From assembly GCA_944320605.1 (NCBI GenBank), contig CALUIE010000004.1:1-64000 (forward strand): DNA of 64,000 nt, in the 5' to 3' direction. The translations under genes were made by a program, and so were the position numbers. Within the stretch, counting starts at the first letter, position 1, and the number at the start of each line of letters is the position of its first letter. The stretch comes from an uncultured Phocaeicola sp. (GTDB lineage Bacteria > Bacteroidota > Bacteroidia > Bacteroidales > Bacteroidaceae). The notes beneath the pieces were generated by a model that was not told the origin of the DNA, searched no databases, and saw only the letters and a program-made list of their open reading frames with translations. Shown here piece after piece: positions 18,094-26,614 of the stretch.

Positions 18094-18449
18094 TATTTCT
18101 TCATTAAAACTTGAATTAGTCTTTCTTTCTCAGCAAGTAGTTCTTTAAGATGTTCAACCTCTCTTTTTGATTCATTTAGCAATATATCACTGCTAACATT
18201 ATTCAGGTTTCCATTTATCGTAACATTGTTTCCAATGCTTTTAACAGGTTGATTATCACGAATAAAGAATGTATCCATAGAAACGCCAAAAAAATCAGCT
18301 ATTTTTTCTAATGTATTACAATTAGGTATGCTTGTACCTTTTATTATATTATCTAAAGTTGCTTTGGTTATTTCAGCATAATTATAAATGTCAACTTTTT
18401 TAGCCTTCTTCTGCTCTATTAATTCACTGATAATATGTCCGTTAAACAT
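18093..18449 (-). CDS. XRE-family phage repressor-like protein
   Basis: 118 residues with an N-terminal HTH (about residues 8-62: KATLDNIIKGTSIPNCNTLE, then FFGVSMDTFF), a linker GNNVTINGNLNNVSSD of the kind often seen in Bacteroidetes phage repressors, and a C-terminal coiled coil. It is the promoter-proximal gene of the leftward pair and faces the early operon across a 155-base control region with an inverted repeat. A CI-like role in maintaining lysogeny is the likely function. Confidence 0.75.
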   Translation of the reverse strand: MFNGHIISELIEQKKAKKVDIYNYAEITKATLDNIIKGTSIPNCNTLEKIADFFGVSMDTFFIRDNQPVKSIGNNVTINGNLNNVSSDILLNESKREVEHLKELLAEKERLIQVLMKK

Positions 18450-18487
18450 TGTTTCCGTTATTTTGAATTAGTATAAATAAATATACC

Positions 18488-18530
18488 TATTATCAAATAA
18501 TGGACAAAATAATATCCATATTAGATAATA
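18488..18530. promoter_or_regulatory. Probable operator: imperfect inverted repeat in the divergent control region
   Basis: TATTATCAAATAATGGA and TCCATATTAGATAATA are near-complements separated by about ten bases. The repeat lies between the repressor genes and the early operon, and its right end touches the rightward promoter, as expected for a site bound by the HTH repressors. Confidence 0.6.
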
Positions 18531-18535
18531 AATAA

Positions 18536-18561
18536 TACCTTTGTGCTATAAAATTAATAAT
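18536..18561 (+). promoter_or_regulatory. Rightward early promoter with a start region repeated at 38.5 kb
   Basis: TACCTTTG (18,536-18,543) is a -7 element. The 22 bases from 18,540 (ending TAAAATTAATAAT) recur exactly at 38,510-38,531, again at a -7 element, ahead of the exonuclease-BRCT cargo operon. Confidence 0.6.
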
Positions 18562-18604
18562 TAAATCAATAGTAAATAATATAATCATCTAAAAAGTAAC
18601 AAAA

Positions 18605-18793
18605 ATGGTAATATCTAACTATTATTTATCACTTACGGGCAAAGACAAGAGTAAGTTCATTCGAGATGTTCTCGAGCTTTGCGACATCTCATATCCTTCA
18701 TTTTTCACTAAGATCAGGAAAGATTCATGGACTAAACTCGAGCGTGAGGCGATAGAGAAGTTTATTAAACAAGAAAATGAAAAATCAACTTGA
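18605..18793 (+). CDS. Small early protein, possible HTH
   Basis: 62 residues beginning MVISNYYLSLTGKDKSKFI. The centre (RDVLELCDISYPSFFTKIRK) could form a helix-turn-helix, as in small Cro- or anti-repressor-type proteins. First gene after the early promoter; overlaps the next gene by 17 bases. No family recognised. Confidence 0.5.
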   Translation: MVISNYYLSLTGKDKSKFIRDVLELCDISYPSFFTKIRKDSWTKLEREAIEKFIKQENEKST

Positions 18794-19328
18794 ATTCTAC
18801 AACACTCCTTCAGGTTATGTAATGTATGATGACGGACAGAAGACATCACTTTTATCTGAATCCAGCCGTGATGTTGTTGATGATATTCTTGATACCATAC
18901 GCGAGTGTTATTCAGATGCGTACCGTGCACTTGATAAATGTTATTCTAAGGCTTCTAAGAATCCAAGGTTCAAGAACTATAAAATGGTACACAGGTTCCT
19001 AAGATGTAATTGCGGTGAGTTCGACACTCAGAAGATTGATTTCATTGATGGTAATATTAATCTCGAGCAAGTACATTGTCCTCTAAGAGGCACAAAAGAT
19101 TGTGAATACGAAAACATAATATGCAATCCGAAACGAACTTCAGTTCTTGGTGTAAGGCAAATGCAGATAGCTGCAGCACTGGCTGAAGGACTGACACCAC
19201 AAGAGATTTCAGATAAGCTATATATTTCAATTCATACCGTTCACAATACCTTACAAGCCATAAAAGTTAAGTTAGAATTAAAGAACACAAGCCAGATTAT
19301 AACCTGGTATAATAATTTGAATATATGA
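18777..19328 (+). CDS. LuxR-type HTH regulator with a Cys-rich middle
   Basis: 183 residues. Residues 125-183 form a LuxR/GerE HTH (RQMQIAAALAEGLTPQEISD, then ISIHTVHNTLQAIKVKL). The middle contains CNC, CPLRGTKDC and IICNP, a spacing that could bind a metal. As the second gene of the early operon it is a good candidate for a lytic activator. The small early gene overlaps its start and the next gene overlaps its stop by four bases (ATGA). Confidence 0.65.
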   Translation: MKNQLEFYNTPSGYVMYDDGQKTSLLSESSRDVVDDILDTIRECYSDAYRALDKCYSKASKNPRFKNYKMVHRFLRCNCGEFDTQKIDFIDGNINLEQVHCPLRGTKDCEYENIICNPKRTSVLGVRQMQIAAALAEGLTPQEISDKLYISIHTVHNTLQAIKVKLELKNTSQIITWYNNLNI

Positions 19329-19549
19329 GCGAACTTAAAGTTATTTTTTACGAGGAGGTAATGGATAAATTGAAGGAAAGAATATCTGCACTTTATCCTG
19401 AAGAGAATTTATCCATAATTGATGTAAAAGATAATGAAGACAAAGATTTCGTAACCTTTACCGTTAGATATTCCAGTCCTTACTGGTTGGTTAAGTTAGG
19501 TGAGGAAATTCAGTATGTTAGAACTTATTTTAAAATTCTAAAATTATGA
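19325..19549 (+). CDS. Small early phage protein
   Basis: 74 residues, predicted helix then beta strands (FVTFTVRYSSPYWLVKLGEE). Four-base overlaps with both neighbours show coupled translation. Unknown function. Confidence 0.5.
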   Translation: MSELKVIFYEEVMDKLKERISALYPEENLSIIDVKDNEDKDFVTFTVRYSSPYWLVKLGEEIQYVRTYFKILKL

Positions 19550-19734
19550 TAGATACATTATTAGTAGCTATTGTGATGGTAACAGATACTATCACAATGA
19601 AAAACAGATTTGAATCTGTTACTCGTGATATAGAGATGGTTTATAAAGTCCGCCAGATGGTATATTCAGAATCCAAAAAACAGGATAAGATATACTGGTT
19701 CCCGGTTAGAGTTTTTGAAAAGAAGGAGGATTGA
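19546..19734 (+). CDS. Small early phage protein
   Basis: 62 residues starting MIDTLLVAIVMVTDTITMKN, helical and basic at the C-terminus. Start overlaps the stop of the upstream gene. No family recognised. Confidence 0.45.
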   Translation: MIDTLLVAIVMVTDTITMKNRFESVTRDIEMVYKVRQMVYSESKKQDKIYWFPVRVFEKKED

Positions 19735-19736
19735 TT

Positions 19737-20093
19737 ATGGTAAAAGAAGATTTCATAGAAAAGTTCCCAGATGTAAAAGTACAAAAGTTTGAAACAAAAA
19801 CTGTGTTATGTAGAGCTGACGCTCAAAGGCTTATAAAAGAAGCCATGGATAGTTTGGGTATGGGTCTTATTATGATGGAACGTTCAGGGAGATGGATAAC
19901 TTGCTTTACTTCAGTGAAGATGAAAAATGCCCTGGATAAAATGGTGAAGGGTGCTAAGCTGACTGATCCGAACACAGGTAATTGTGGTGTTATCGTATCA
20001 GATAAACCATTCCTCATGTGTGGCGAGTTTTGTGTAGAGGTTGAATTCCCAGAGAATTCAGGCACTTATAGTTGTGAATACTTTATTGATTAA
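19737..20093 (+). CDS. Early phage protein
   Basis: 118 residues from the ATG at 19,737 (an in-frame start six bases upstream is possible). Helical N-terminal half (CRADAQRLIKEAMDSLGMG) and a beta-rich C-terminus. Part of the early operon. Unknown. Confidence 0.45.
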   Translation: MVKEDFIEKFPDVKVQKFETKTVLCRADAQRLIKEAMDSLGMGLIMMERSGRWITCFTSVKMKNALDKMVKGAKLTDPNTGNCGVIVSDKPFLMCGEFCVEVEFPENSGTYSCEYFID

Positions 20094-20097
20094 TAAT

Positions 20098-20778
20098 ATG
20101 GCTAAAATAAAAACTATAAAAACAAAGTTAGGAGCAACGTGTTATGACATAGAGGTGAAATGTAATTCATCAGGTATGTTTACTTTTGATGTTCCAGCAG
20201 AGCTAGGATCTTTAATTGAAAAATTAGACATGGCTCAATCTTATAAATATAGTTCTTTGAAGGAACTTGAAGACAAGGTTTATAAAATCATCGGAGAATA
20301 TAAAGAGGCTGAAATAAAAACAAGATTAGTTGTACACATAAGATTTGCTGCCAGAGGTGAAATTACAAGAGGTGAAGACGGCTATATATTACCACAATTC
20401 AGTGATATTGGAGGGAAGTATTATCTATCTTTATTCGGTGGTGAAAAAGACAGTGCGTTAAAATTCGGTTATTCAATTCTTATAGAGGAATCGATAAACG
20501 GCAATATCTCTTATTATAATGCTATCAAGACGGGAAGCACTTACAATAGCCCTATATATCGAAGAATTGGAGATTATATTGCGAGCAATTACAGGTACCA
20601 CACAAATAAGGATGATTTGATATTACCTTATACAGACGATATAATTAATAGTTTAAAGTCGATTGAGCGACAATTGAAAAATGCTGCTGTATTTTTATCT
20701 GAATTACTTGATAATGACAAAGTGGAAATGATTTTATCATCAGGGAATTTTAAATTATTAGAGAATAAAGAAATTTGA
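20098..20778 (+). CDS. Early phage protein
   Basis: 226 residues from the ATG at 20,098, beginning MAKIKTIKTKLGATCYDIEV. An upstream in-frame start at 20,041 would overlap the previous gene by 53 bases and looks artificial. The middle contains beta-type sequence (YYLSLFGGEKDSALKFGYSI) and the C-terminus is helical. No known family recognised. Confidence 0.5.
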   Translation: MAKIKTIKTKLGATCYDIEVKCNSSGMFTFDVPAELGSLIEKLDMAQSYKYSSLKELEDKVYKIIGEYKEAEIKTRLVVHIRFAARGEITRGEDGYILPQFSDIGGKYYLSLFGGEKDSALKFGYSILIEESINGNISYYNAIKTGSTYNSPIYRRIGDYIASNYRYHTNKDDLILPYTDDIINSLKSIERQLKNAAVFLSELLDNDKVEMILSSGNFKLLENKEI

Positions 20779-20780
20779 TC

Positions 20781-21362
20781 ATGACAAATAATATAAATCC
20801 GAATGAATTAAGAGATAGAGCATATAAATGTGCTAAAGCTCATGGTTGGCATGATACTGAATTAAGTGACGAGCATTTTCTTTGGCTTATCATAACAGAA
20901 CTGGCTGAAGCGACTAACGCTCACAGGTGTAATAAAAGAGCAAAAACAAAAGATTACAATAACAAAATGAATTATTATGATACGCAGAATCTTGAACCTG
21001 ATGTTTATAATTATGCGTTCAAAAATCAATATAGTTTTTTCATTAAAGATTCATTTGAAGATGAACTGGCAGATACTTGTATTCGGTTGTTAGACCTTGC
21101 CGGATTACGTAATTTAGACCTTTCATATATTAATAATATGATTGGTCAGATGAAAACTGTTACTGATACATGGACTGAATTCTGTCTGAAAACTGCATTT
21201 ATGTTATCACATGAAGACCAGCCATTACAGGCTAAGATATTATATATCCTTGGTGGTACGATAGACTATTCCATGCAAAACAATATAGATATACTATGGT
21301 ATGTCGAACGAAAGATGAAGTATAACAAGTTAAGACCTTATAAACATGATAAACTATACTGA
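20781..21362 (+). CDS. MazG-like all-alpha NTP pyrophosphohydrolase
   Basis: 193 residues. Two acidic helices match the metal-binding pattern of the all-alpha NTP pyrophosphatase superfamily: ITELAEATNAHR (ExxE) and FEDELADTCIRLLDLAG (ExxD). Relatives hydrolyse non-canonical or excess nucleoside triphosphates to monophosphates; phages use them to alter host nucleotide pools or house-clean dNTPs. Its position ahead of the primase-helicase fits a replication role. The first residues overlap the previous gene's end. Confidence 0.6.
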   Translation: MTNNINPNELRDRAYKCAKAHGWHDTELSDEHFLWLIITELAEATNAHRCNKRAKTKDYNNKMNYYDTQNLEPDVYNYAFKNQYSFFIKDSFEDELADTCIRLLDLAGLRNLDLSYINNMIGQMKTVTDTWTEFCLKTAFMLSHEDQPLQAKILYILGGTIDYSMQNNIDILWYVERKMKYNKLRPYKHDKLY

Positions 21363-21615
21363 TATGAATACACAAATAAAAGTTTCGTTTAAGAATGGTC
21401 TTACGATAACACTCAATAAAGGTATGAAAGGTCTTGAGAATGCGGATAAAAATAGAAAATTATACATTCTATTTCGTGATGGCGATTCTATAATAGATGT
21501 CATAGTAATGGAAATCATGCATACTTTAAAAATAGTCAGATTCTCTAAAATCGATTTTTCTCGTTCTTATAGAATTCCATTTGATGATATACTCGGATGG
21601 TGTTACACTGATTAA
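21346..21615 (+). CDS. Small early phage protein
   Basis: 89 residues (83 if the ATG at 21,364 is used); beta-rich with a short helix. Overlaps the end of the MazG-like gene. Unknown. Confidence 0.45.
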   Translation: MINYTDMNTQIKVSFKNGLTITLNKGMKGLENADKNRKLYILFRDGDSIIDVIVMEIMHTLKIVRFSKIDFSRSYRIPFDDILGWCYTD

Positions 21616-21627
21616 AACGAATGAAAT

Positions 21628-21885
21628 ATGGGGGCAAAACTACACAACATAGCAACTTGGGAGAAAATCTTCCCGACCAAACAGATTGAGCACGTATATT
21701 ATACTACAGATATGCTTGTACGCAAAGTTACCGGTTACATAACTGTCACCAGGCGCACGCTGATGAACGGTATGGTCACTAACATAACCAGGCGAAAACG
21801 TGTCCGATGGGATGGGCATGGCCGATGTTATAACATCAACAACAATAACAGATTGCGTGATTATGATATTCACTTCACAGACTGA
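21628..21885 (+). CDS. Small basic early phage protein
   Basis: 85 residues, rich in Arg/Lys/Thr (YITVTRRTLMNGMVTNITRR), so possibly nucleic-acid binding. Lies 12 bases after the previous gene and 63 before the primase. A short GCCGGCAAAT / ATTTGCCGGAC inverted repeat around 21,901-21,930 separates it from the primase. Confidence 0.45.
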   Translation: MGAKLHNIATWEKIFPTKQIEHVYYTTDMLVRKVTGYITVTRRTLMNGMVTNITRRKRVRWDGHGRCYNINNNNRLRDYDIHFTD

Positions 21886-21948
21886 AGTGTAATTTTTAAT
21901 AGCCGGCAAATTATTCATATTTGCCGGACACTCCTAAAACTCTAAAAC

Positions 21949-24900
21949 ATGATATCTAATTCAGACATAGAAAGAATCCTCGACCGTGCCGATATTGTTG
22001 ATGTTGTCGGTCAGTTCGTCCAGCTGCAGCGTGCCGGTGTCAGGTATAAGGCTTGTTGTCCTTTTCATTCCGAGGACACACCTTCGTTCATGGTGGACCA
22101 GGCACGAGGTTTGTGGTACTGCTTTGGTGCTTGTAAAGAAGGTGGCAATGTTATCAAGTTTGTTCAGAAGATAAACAATATGAACTTTCCTGAAGCCTGT
22201 CATTGGCTGGCCGATAAATACGGTATCGATATTGAGGATAAAAACGAGAAGAAAAGCCCGGATGAATTGAAAGCTATCCGCAAACGTGAATCAATGTTTG
22301 CAATCAATTCTTATGCTGCTGACTTCTTTATTTCGAATCTCGATAAACCTGAAGCTGATGCAGCCCGTGCAAAGATTAAACAGAGATGGGGCGAACAATA
22401 CCCTCAGGAACAGGGTATCGGTTACGCTTTACCTTCATGGTCATCATTCGCAGATGCAGCTTTAAAAGCCGGATACTCTACAGAACTGATGGTTGAATGT
22501 GGGCTGATCCGACAACGTAAGGAAGGTGGTTACTATGATTTCTACCGTGACCGAATCATGATACCTATCCGTGACCGCTTTAGGAACATCATTGGTTGGA
22601 CTGCTCGAGACATGAGTGAGGTTGAAGGTACGCCAAAGTATCTCAACTCTTGCCAGAGCGAGATATATGATAAATCAGATAGTATATTCGGTATTGACAA
22701 TGCAATTCGCCAGGCAGCAAAAGAAGAAAAGTTCTATTGTGTCGAGGGTGCACCTGATGTTATGCGTTTGCAAAGCCTTGGCATTAACAATACCATTGCA
22801 TCACTTGGTGCTGCATGGACAAAGAAACAGTTCTATCAGCTGAAGAAATATGCCACATCGATATGCTTTCTTCCGGATGCAGATGCAGTCAAACCAGGCG
22901 AACAATACGGTACCGGAATAGCTGCTGTAATTAAGTCCGGGCAACTGGCCATGGAGTGCGGTTTTTCCGTATCGGTTAAAGAGATTCCTGTAGGTGATGG
23001 CAACACTAAGAATGATCCGGATTCATACTGTACAAATCGTACCAGGTTCAAGGATCTTGAAGAAGTTGATTTCATAACCTGGTATGCCGGATATGCTTTC
23101 AAGGCTGATGGTACCACTGAAGATAAAAGTTCTGCAGTAACCAAGATTGCTCAGATGGTTGCCATGGTAGGCGATGATGTCAAAGAGCAGATGTATCTCG
23201 AGCAACTGAAGAAAATTTATAACCATGGTAAACTTTGACAAACGGCCATAAACCGTGAGAAACAAAAAATCTCAGAATCCAAAGCCGACAAAACAAAGAC
23301 TATTAATCGTGACTTGTTGGCCAAATATGGTTTCTTCGAGTCAAACAACTGCTACTATAGCACAAATGACGGTAAGGAGTTTCAATGGTCTAACTTCGTG
23401 ATGCAGCCTATGTTTCATATCAAGGATAGCTTGAACCCTAAACGCTTGTATCGTATCAGGAACCAGAACAAACAGGAAGAGATTGTTGAGATGAAACAAG
23501 AAGACCTAGTGTCGTTATCTAAATTCAAACAGAAGGTTGAAGGTCTTGGTAACTATATCTGGTTGGCTACAGAAAAAGAAATGACCAGGTTGAAAATGTA
23601 TCTTTATGAGCAGACAGAAACAGCAGTTGAAATAACTCAGCTCGGTTGGCAACGCAAAGGATTCTATGCTTTTGGTAATGGAGTTTTCGACACCGAATGG
23701 CATCCGGTTGATGAATATGGTATCGTTCGCCTGGCAGATAAAGGAAATTACTACTTGCCGGCATCGAGCATGATATATCGTGATGATGATAAGCTGTTCC
23801 AGTTCGAACGCAGATTTGTTCACTTAAACTATTCCGGGATATCGATGAAGGAATACTTCACCAAACTTGTAGCTGTGTTCGGTGATAATGCCAAGGTTGG
23901 TATATGTTTCCTTCTTGCCACATTGTTCCGTGATGTCATTACGGGATATACAAAAAGCTTTCCGATACTTAATCTTTTTGGCCCAAAAGGTTCAGGTAAG
24001 TCAGAACTCGGCCATAGTCTTATGTCATTGTTCATCATCGACAATACACCACCAAACATACAGAATGCAACGATTCCTGCATTGGCGGAACTGGTCGCTC
24101 AGTGTTCCAATGCCCTGGTACATATCGATGAGTTTAAGAACAACATCGACATTGACAAACGTGAGTATTTAAAAGGTTTGTGGGATGGAGCAGGAAGAAG
24201 CCGTATCAATATGGATCGAGACAAAAAGCGTGAGATAACAGCCGTTGATTCCGGTGTTATCCTTTCCGGTCAGGAAATGGCAACTGCTGATATCGCACTC
24301 TTCAGCCGTCTTGTATTCCTTACCTTCTCAAAATCGGAGTTTACCGATGCTGAGAAGAAAAGATACAGTGAACTGGTTGATATCCGCAAACGTGGCTTAT
24401 CACATCTCACACTGCAGATATTGCGACATCGTGCAAAAATGGAACAGCAGTTTGTGAGCAATTATCATTCCTGCCTGTCTGATATTATCGAGGGGCTTGG
24501 AGCGGAAAAGGTTGAAGACCGTATTCTCCGTAACTGGATAATACCACTTGCAGCCTTCAGAACACTCGAGGGTGTCCTTGACTTGCCGTTCTCATACCAG
24601 GATATCCGCAAGGTTACACTCGAGGGTATTGTCCGTCAGAATGCAGAATGTAAGAGTAACAATGAACTGGCCAACTTCTGGAATGTTGTGTCATTCCTTC
24701 AGTAGGATGGAGAAATCTTTATCGAAGGTGACTACCGTATTGAATATGTCAATAAGTTCAAGAGTAACCTGATTAAGATAGAGCAGCAGTACCAGGAACC
24801 AAAGGCTGTATTGCTTATGAGACGAAACCGTATCTTCATGCTTTATAAGAAATTCGGTAAACAGGTGGGGGATTCAGTCCTTCCTGAAGGATCACTGAAT

Positions 24901-25143
24901 TACTACCTCGAGAACTCTAAGGAGTATATGGGTAAAAAGAACTCTGTTCGCTTTAAGAACATACAGAATGGTGTCGAAGTTCAGAAAGCAGAGCAGACTG
25001 GTACCGGTGGTATTGCATACCGTAAAACATCAACACCGGATATCGCACTCTGTTTCGATTATAAGATGATACGTGATACATATAATATCAACCTCGAGGT
25101 TGAAGTAGAGGGTAGGGAGACTACCGATGATGAATTAGATTGA
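21949..25143 (+). pseudogene. DNA primase-helicase, one frame interrupted by TGA and TAG
   Basis: One continuous frame of 1065 codons has in-frame stops TGA at 23,236-23,238 and TAG at 24,703-24,705. Part 1 (429 residues) has a CHC2 primase zinc finger (C37, H40, C58, C62) and a Toprim core (VEGAPDV near residue 265; LPDADAV near 310). Part 2 carries a Walker A GPKGSGKS and a Walker B-like LVHIDEFKN, as in phage primase-helicases. Part 3 (from 24,706) is the helicase C-terminus. Parts 2 and 3 have no credible start codon or Shine-Dalgarno, and the reading continues smoothly across both stops. The simplest reading is an inactivated replication gene; readthrough or suppression is the alternative. 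Confidence 0.75.
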
Positions 25144-25171
25144 TTATAATTAATGGTTTTAGAGTTTGTAG

Positions 25172-25206
25172 AAGGCAGTCGTCGTGATGACGGTTGCCTT
25201 TTTTTA
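25172..25206 (+). terminator. Terminator of the early operon
   Basis: Hairpin AAGGCA...TGCCTT with inner CGTC/GACG pairs, followed by a T tract, 29 bases after the primase-helicase stop. Confidence 0.8.
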
Positions 25207-25255
25207 TAGGGTGTCTTGAGAGCCATTTCACTTTCCCGTATGGGGCGAAAATGGC

Positions 25256-25483
25256 TTCTACACCTTCTACACTTTCTACAATGTTGAAAATGAGTGTTTT
25301 ATATATTCTACAACTATTCTACAAACCTTCTACAAATTTCTACAAAATGGTGAAATTGTTAAAACCTTCTACAAATTACTTCATTTTCTACAGGATTTCT
25401 ACAAATGTAGAAGCCTTTGAAAATTATAAACTATTGATAATCAATGGTTTTTGTAATTTGTAGAAAGTGTAGAAGGTGTAGAA
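25256..25483. repeat. Iteron-like array, probable replication origin
   Basis: The heptamer TTCTACA occurs ten times in direct orientation (first 25,256-25,262, last 25,397-25,403), followed by four inverted copies TGTAGAA (25,406, 25,459, 25,468 and 25,477). Several steps are 9-11 bases, about one helical turn, and many copies extend to TTCTACAA. The intervening DNA is very AT-rich. Its place directly after the primase-helicase and before the head operon fits an origin bound by an initiator, though no initiator protein was recognised. Confidence 0.7.
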
Positions 25484-25572
25484 GGCAAAAAGTATGTCAT
25501 TCTTGGAGAAATACTTTTTGCTTAAGACTTAATTCATAATAGATTTATATATCTAAAAAATAATATAAATAT

Positions 25573-25580
25573 TATCTTTG
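25573..25580 (+). promoter_or_regulatory. Promoter -7 element of the head/packaging unit
   Basis: TATCTTTG; predicted start about 25,587, leaving a short leader to the ATG at 25,601. The in-frame GTG at 25,580 overlaps this element and is not used. Confidence 0.55.
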
Positions 25581-25600
25581 TGGTATGTAATCTTCTTATT

Positions 25601-26083
25601 ATGAGCAACATCGTATTTTACATCAAACTTGAGCCTTATTTAAAACAATGGCTGCATAACAGCCTTGGTAATCCTGTAGTGTTTCCACCTCAGAGTAATG
25701 AGAATGCTGTTATCCGTCGTTTCCTTCGTAAACGGCCACCTGAAGTACTACCGGAATTGGCAGATGATGAACTCACTGCTATTGTCATTCCGGACTCTAA
25801 AGCAAAACCGCCTCAGTATTACAACTACCTTGGTAAAAAAGCCAAAGCTGCAGTCAAGGAAACAATCGAAGATCTGTTCCGTGCAAATCTTTGGAATGAG
25901 ATGAGTGATCTTACCAGACGTGAATGTGGACTTAACAAGACCATTGCAGCCTGGTGCGAAATGCACGGTATTGATGATGACTATTCTGAGACAGTTCGTC
26001 AGAAATATTATCGTATGCGTACTTCCTACAGTAGGAGAGGTATATTTTTAGGTTCTTTAACGCGAAAACACTCGGATGAGTGA
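25601..26083 (+). CDS. Phage protein, basic, HTH-like C-terminus
   Basis: 160 residues (start MSNIVFYIKLEPYLKQWL). The C-terminal half is helical and basic (LTRRECGLNKTIAAWCEMHG, YYRMRTSYSRRG), which suggests DNA binding. It is the first gene of the head and packaging transcript and lies right after the iteron array, so a role as an origin-binding or late regulatory protein is possible. No family recognised. Confidence 0.5.
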   Translation: MSNIVFYIKLEPYLKQWLHNSLGNPVVFPPQSNENAVIRRFLRKRPPEVLPELADDELTAIVIPDSKAKPPQYYNYLGKKAKAAVKETIEDLFRANLWNEMSDLTRRECGLNKTIAAWCEMHGIDDDYSETVRQKYYRMRTSYSRRGIFLGSLTRKHSDE

Positions 26084-26140
26084 TGCGTTTTTGTACTGAA
26101 CCGAACAACACCGAACACAATAATATAAACACCTATAATT

Positions 26141-26557
26141 ATGATACACATCATTAATAACATCCGAAAAGTTGAGTGCATCGAAGCCTACCACCTTCAG
26201 CACTCGGATATAATTGCTGACCGTGGAGTTTTTCTCAATGTTTACCAACAATTCGAAAAAATCTCAACTATCGGACTGAGTTCTGTAGAGATTTCTGACA
26301 AAATTGAGAATAATCAGAGAGTTTTTACAACAAAACTTACCATGACTCGTTGTGAGAAACTTCTTCCAGGTTCTAAAAAATATTGTTTTAAAGTTACAAC
26401 TGTTACCGGTTCTGAATTTCTAATCGGTTTAGCCGATAAACCATATCCGGTTATCGAAAACAGCGAAAGTTTTCCTTCTGTACCTGGCGGAAAGTCCGGT
26501 GCTACCGTAACTGTTACCTATACTTCTACAATTCCGATGCTTGCCATATTAGATTAG
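26141..26557 (+). CDS. Phage protein of unknown function
   Basis: 138 residues, predicted mostly beta with a sequence rich in Thr/Val/Ser at the C-terminus (GGKSGATVTVTYTSTIPML). It lies between the basic protein and the head protease and may be a minor structural protein. Not recognised. Confidence 0.5.
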   Translation: MIHIINNIRKVECIEAYHLQHSDIIADRGVFLNVYQQFEKISTIGLSSVEISDKIENNQRVFTTKLTMTRCEKLLPGSKKYCFKVTTVTGSEFLIGLADKPYPVIENSESFPSVPGGKSGATVTVTYTSTIPMLAILD

Positions 26558-26614
26558 AGTCTTTTTATACAATATATATAAGGTATAATATTGCATATAC
26601 AAATTTTTGACAAT

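Noticed and set aside
21949..25143. Global stop-codon reassignment in the prophage
   Set aside because: All three stop codons end other phage genes, and the long late genes contain no internal stops. The two nonsense codons are confined to one gene.
25256..25483. CRISPR or transposon end repeats
   Set aside because: Seven-base motifs at helical spacing with no unique spacers and no transposase nearby fit iterons better.
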